The notes under the pieces: model-generated
Told to the model about the DNA's origin: nothing
Database searches by the model: none
Seen by the model: only the letters and a program-made list of their open reading frames with translations
Assembly: GCA_903914045.1 (NCBI GenBank)
Contig: CAIWNO010000436.1
Span: 1 to 14,542, forward strand
DNA: 14,542 nucleotides
From: an uncultured bacterium
GTDB lineage: Bacteria > Planctomycetota > Phycisphaerae > Phycisphaerales > SM1A02
Direction of reading: 5' to 3'
Part shown: one piece after another, positions 11,925 to 14,542 of the stretch
Position numbering within the stretch: position 1 is the stretch's first letter
Layout of the letters: the number at the start of each line of letters is the position of its first letter
Translations under genes and position numbers: made by a program

Positions 11925-14542
11925 ATGGATGCAGGCGAACTTGATCCAATCGATCCAACTGATCCAGCTGATCCAGCATTTCATTCGTCAGAGACATTGG
12001 TGCCGGCGAATGTGGGATTGCCTGCGCACAACACTGAGAAAAAACCGTTGGATCTTTTGAATGAGCTTGCGAATGCCGCAAGTGCGGAAGCTGTTTCAAA
12101 GCCACCGCAGCCAATGCCAGAGAAGATTGGTCGTTACCGAGTCGAACGATTGCTTGGTGTTGGAAGTTTTGGGCGCGTGTATTTGGCCCACGATGATCAA
12201 CTGATGCGCGATGTTGCGATCAAAGTTCCTAAATTCAACATTGCTACTGACCCGCAACAGGTTGAAGAGTTTCTTCATGAGGCCAGGGCGGCCGCAAAAT
12301 TGGATCATCCAAATATTATTCCTGTGTTTGATGTTGGCAGCGATGAGTCGTGCCCTTGCTTCATGGTTTCAAAATTGATCGATGGGTTTGATCTGGACGT
12401 TCGCATTCAAACCCAAACGCTTTCAATGAACAAGAGCGTGGAAATTGTGGCGGCGGTGGCGGAGGCTTTGCATTACGCGCATAAGCAGGGCATGGTGCAC
12501 CGCGACATCAAGCCAGGAAATTTATTAATTGATAACGAAACCGATCGACCAACAATTGGAGATTTTGGTCTTGTGCTGCACGAACAAGAGGTTGGAAAGG
12601 GCGCGACTCTTGCGGGAACTCCATCGTACATGTCGCCGGAGCAAGCGCGCGGCGAGGCGCACCGCGTGGATGGACGAGCGGATATTTTTAGTTTGGGTGT
12701 TGTGTTGTATCTGTTGCTGACCGGGCGCCGTCCATTCAACGGCACAACACAAGATGAAGTGCTTGATCAAGTTCGCAATCTTGATCCGCGTCCAATGCGA
12801 TCCATTGATGAAAAAATTCCCAAAGAGTTGGAACGCATTTGCACAAAATCCATGGCCAAACGTGCCGCGGATCGATATTCGGTGGCCAACGACATGGCGG
12901 CTGACTTGCGGGCATTTCTTGCAGAATCACTATCCGAGTTAGAGAAGTCTTCGGCGGCGACGACGCAAACTTTCATAAGCGAGATGTCTGGGCCATCAAA
13001 GTCTGCGCCGGCAACTGACTTGCAACTTCAAACTGGCGCGACGATTCGGATTACGCCCAAAGGCTTGCGATCTTTTGACGCGGCGGATAGTGATTTTTTT
13101 CTGGACTTGTTGCCTGGGCCGCACGGACGCGACGGACTTCCGGAAAGTATTCGTTTCTGGAAGTCGCGAATTGAAACGCGCAATCCCGATGAGGGGTTTC
13201 AAGTTGGAATGATTTACGGTCCGTCTGGTTGCGGCAAATCATCGTTGGTCAAAGCGGGAATTCTTCCGCGAATTCATGCATCGGTGACGGTGATTTATTT
13301 GGAGGCCTCATCCGACAAGACGGAATTCACATTGTTGAAATTGTTGCGCAGGCGACTTCCTGAATTGTCGCAAACACTTTCGCTTTCGGACTCGCTCAAC
13401 GCAATTCGCCAAGGCAAGGCGCAGCGTGGCGATGAAAAAGTTTTGTTGGTGCTTGATCAATTTGAGCAATGGTTGTACGCCAACGGAAAAAATACTGATA
13501 CAGAGTTGGTACAGGCGTTGCGTCAATGTGACTGCGCGCATTTGCAGGCGATCATTATGGTGCGCGATGATTTCTGGATGGCGGCCACGCGCTTTATGCG
13601 TGAGTTGGAAATTCCATTGTTGGAGGGAACAAACTCCGCGGTGGTGGATTTATTTTCATTGCGCCACGCCCAGCGCGTGCTGACGGCGTTTGGGCGCGCG
13701 TATGGAGAATTGCCAGAGAGCGGCGAACTTTCCGAGCCGCAGAAAAAATTTATCGAAGACGCCGTGGCTGGTTTGGCGCAAGACGGAAAAGTGATCTCCG
13801 TGCGCTTGACGCTGTTCGCCGAGATGTTCAAGGGGAAATCATGGAGCCCAAACACGCTTCGTGAAATCGGCGGAACTGAAGGCGTGGGCGCGGCATTTTT
13901 AGAGGAGAACTTCAGCGAACATTCAGCGCAGCCAGCGCGGCGGGCGCATCGTGTTGCGGCTCAAGCCGTGCTGCGGGCGCTTCTGCCGGAATCTGGAATT
14001 GATATCAAGGGCCACATGCGTTCGCGTATGCAGTTGCAGGTGGCGGCGGGAGATGAAGAAAAGTCGCGTGAGTTTGAGGAGCTGATTCAAATACTTGATC
14101 GCGAGTTACGCTTGATCACGCCGGTGGATTCCGTAATCACAAATGATGGCGACAAAGCATTACCCGCGCAGGAAGGGTATTACCAACTCGCGCATGATTA
14201 TTTAGTGTCCTCGCTGCGAGATTGGTTGACGAGCAAGCAGAAGGAGACCGCAAAGGGGCGCGCGCAATTGTTATTGGTGGATCAGGCGAATAGTTGGAAA
14301 ATACGCCGTGATGCGCGGCAACTTCCTTCGCGCTTTCAATGGTTGCAAATTCGGTTGCAAACTTCGCGCTCGAGTTGGACCGAAACGCAACGCGCAATGA
14401 TGCGAACCGCCGGCAAGCAATATGCGGTTCGATTTGCAATCAATATTGTCATTTTGATCGTGCTCGGTTGGAGCGCTCAAGAGTATTACTGGCACTCGCA
14501 CGCGCAAACGCTTTTGGAACAATTACGCACGGCCAAAATAGA
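11925..14542 (+). CDS. Membrane Ser/Thr protein kinase fused to a STAND-like ATPase (partial, runs off right edge)
   Basis: From ATG 11925 the frame stays open to the window end (872 codons). A stop lies in frame at 11907, so this is the first ATG. Residues 1-71 are a linker with Asp-Pro repeats. The kinase (about 72-328) has the Gly loop GVGSFGRV (78-85), Lys100 in VAIK, Glu119 in helix C, HRD (192-194) with K196 and N199, DFG (213-215) and TPSYMSPEQARG; all catalytic residues are present. A Ser/Thr-rich linker follows, then GLRSFDAADSDFFLDLLPG (about 375-393), seen with planctomycete STAND proteins. The P-loop ATPase has GPSGCGKSS (432-440) and VLLVLDQFEQW (Walker B Asp511). A helix at about 835-853 (VRFAINIVILIVLGW) probably spans the membrane, leaving the kinase and ATPase cytoplasmic and the unseen C-terminal part outside. 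Such parts are often WD40, HEAT or sulfatase-modifying domains. The substrate is unknown. Confidence 0.92.
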   Translation, partial: MDAGELDPIDPTDPADPAFHSSETLVPANVGLPAHNTEKKPLDLLNELANAASAEAVSKPPQPMPEKIGRYRVERLLGVGSFGRVYLAHDDQLMRDVAIKVPKFNIATDPQQVEEFLHEARAAAKLDHPNIIPVFDVGSDESCPCFMVSKLIDGFDLDVRIQTQTLSMNKSVEIVAAVAEALHYAHKQGMVHRDIKPGNLLIDNETDRPTIGDFGLVLHEQEVGKGATLAGTPSYMSPEQARGEAHRVDGRADIFSLGVVLYLLLTGRRPFNGTTQDEVLDQVRNLDPRPMRSIDEKIPKELERICTKSMAKRAADRYSVANDMAADLRAFLAESLSELEKSSAATTQTFISEMSGPSKSAPATDLQLQTGATIRITPKGLRSFDAADSDFFLDLLPGPHGRDGLPESIRFWKSRIETRNPDEGFQVGMIYGPSGCGKSSLVKAGILPRIHASVTVIYLEASSDKTEFTLLKLLRRRLPELSQTLSLSDSLNAIRQGKAQRGDEKVLLVLDQFEQWLYANGKNTDTELVQALRQCDCAHLQAIIMVRDDFWMAATRFMRELEIPLLEGTNSAVVDLFSLRHAQRVLTAFGRAYGELPESGELSEPQKKFIEDAVAGLAQDGKVISVRLTLFAEMFKGKSWSPNTLREIGGTEGVGAAFLEENFSEHSAQPARRAHRVAAQAVLRALLPESGIDIKGHMRSRMQLQVAAGDEEKSREFEELIQILDRELRLITPVDSVITNDGDKALPAQEGYYQLAHDYLVSSLRDWLTSKQKETAKGRAQLLLVDQANSWKIRRDARQLPSRFQWLQIRLQTSRSSWTETQRAMMRTAGKQYAVRFAINIVILIVLGWSAQEYYWHSHAQTLLEQLRTAKI
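11943..11978 (+). repeat. Four in-frame 9-bp GATCCA repeats encoding Asp-Pro tripeptides
   Basis: GATCCAATC, GATCCAACT, GATCCAGCT and GATCCAGCA run in tandem and encode DPI-DPT-DPA-DPA in the disordered N terminus of the kinase. Each unit holds a GATC site. Unit number could vary between strains without shifting the frame. Confidence 0.85.

Overview
This window looks like ordinary chromosomal DNA from a planctomycete, most likely of the Phycisphaerae type. Three things point there. There are two small exported proteins with PEP-CTERM-like tails of the variant PAPG/PSPG, hydrophobic stretch, RRR form. There is a Ser/Thr protein kinase fused to a STAND-like ATPase and a membrane helix. There is also a secreted amidohydrolase-fold protein whose metal ligands are missing. 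The assignment is inferred from protein families only; no rRNA or marker alignment was possible.

Layout. Positions 1-4319 are read on the minus strand: flgM (anti-sigma-28 factor), then icd (monomeric NADP isocitrate dehydrogenase), then the N-terminal part of a secreted amidohydrolase-like protein that runs off the left edge. A good intrinsic terminator lies downstream of flgM. The flgM stop codon sits in a 12-bp unit repeated four times, which gives four in-frame TAA codons. Positions 4468-8518 are read on the plus strand and hold five genes: an exported protein with SPOR-like domains, holB (DNA polymerase III delta'), a CYTH-domain protein, atpC (ATP synthase epsilon, away from the other atp genes) and scpB (condensin accessory subunit, without scpA). 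The first two overlap by 4 bp (GTGA). atpC is preceded by an 18-bp tandem duplication that runs into its start codon.

Positions 8660-10250 carry two PEP-CTERM-like protein genes on the minus strand, each with a strong purine-rich ribosome binding site and with hairpins around them. Next comes a gene-poor, visibly AT-richer stretch (about 10250-10740), and then a cluster of small inverted repeats next to the end of a DusB-like tRNA-dihydrouridine synthase gene (minus, 10807-11832). Divergent from dus, and running off the right edge, is the kinase-STAND-membrane protein gene (plus, 11925 onward, at least 872 residues).

How the genes relate. The plus-strand cluster mixes replication (holB), chromosome segregation (scpB), energy (atpC) and phosphate or nucleotide chemistry (CYTH), which looks like housekeeping genes in a rearranged order rather than one pathway. 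No mobile element, CRISPR array, rRNA or tRNA gene was seen. The features most worth a second look are the metal-ligand-free amidohydrolase, the displaced atpC with its duplicated leader, the repeated stop-codon unit after flgM, the CYTH protein with an altered ExExK motif, and the kinase-STAND fusion.
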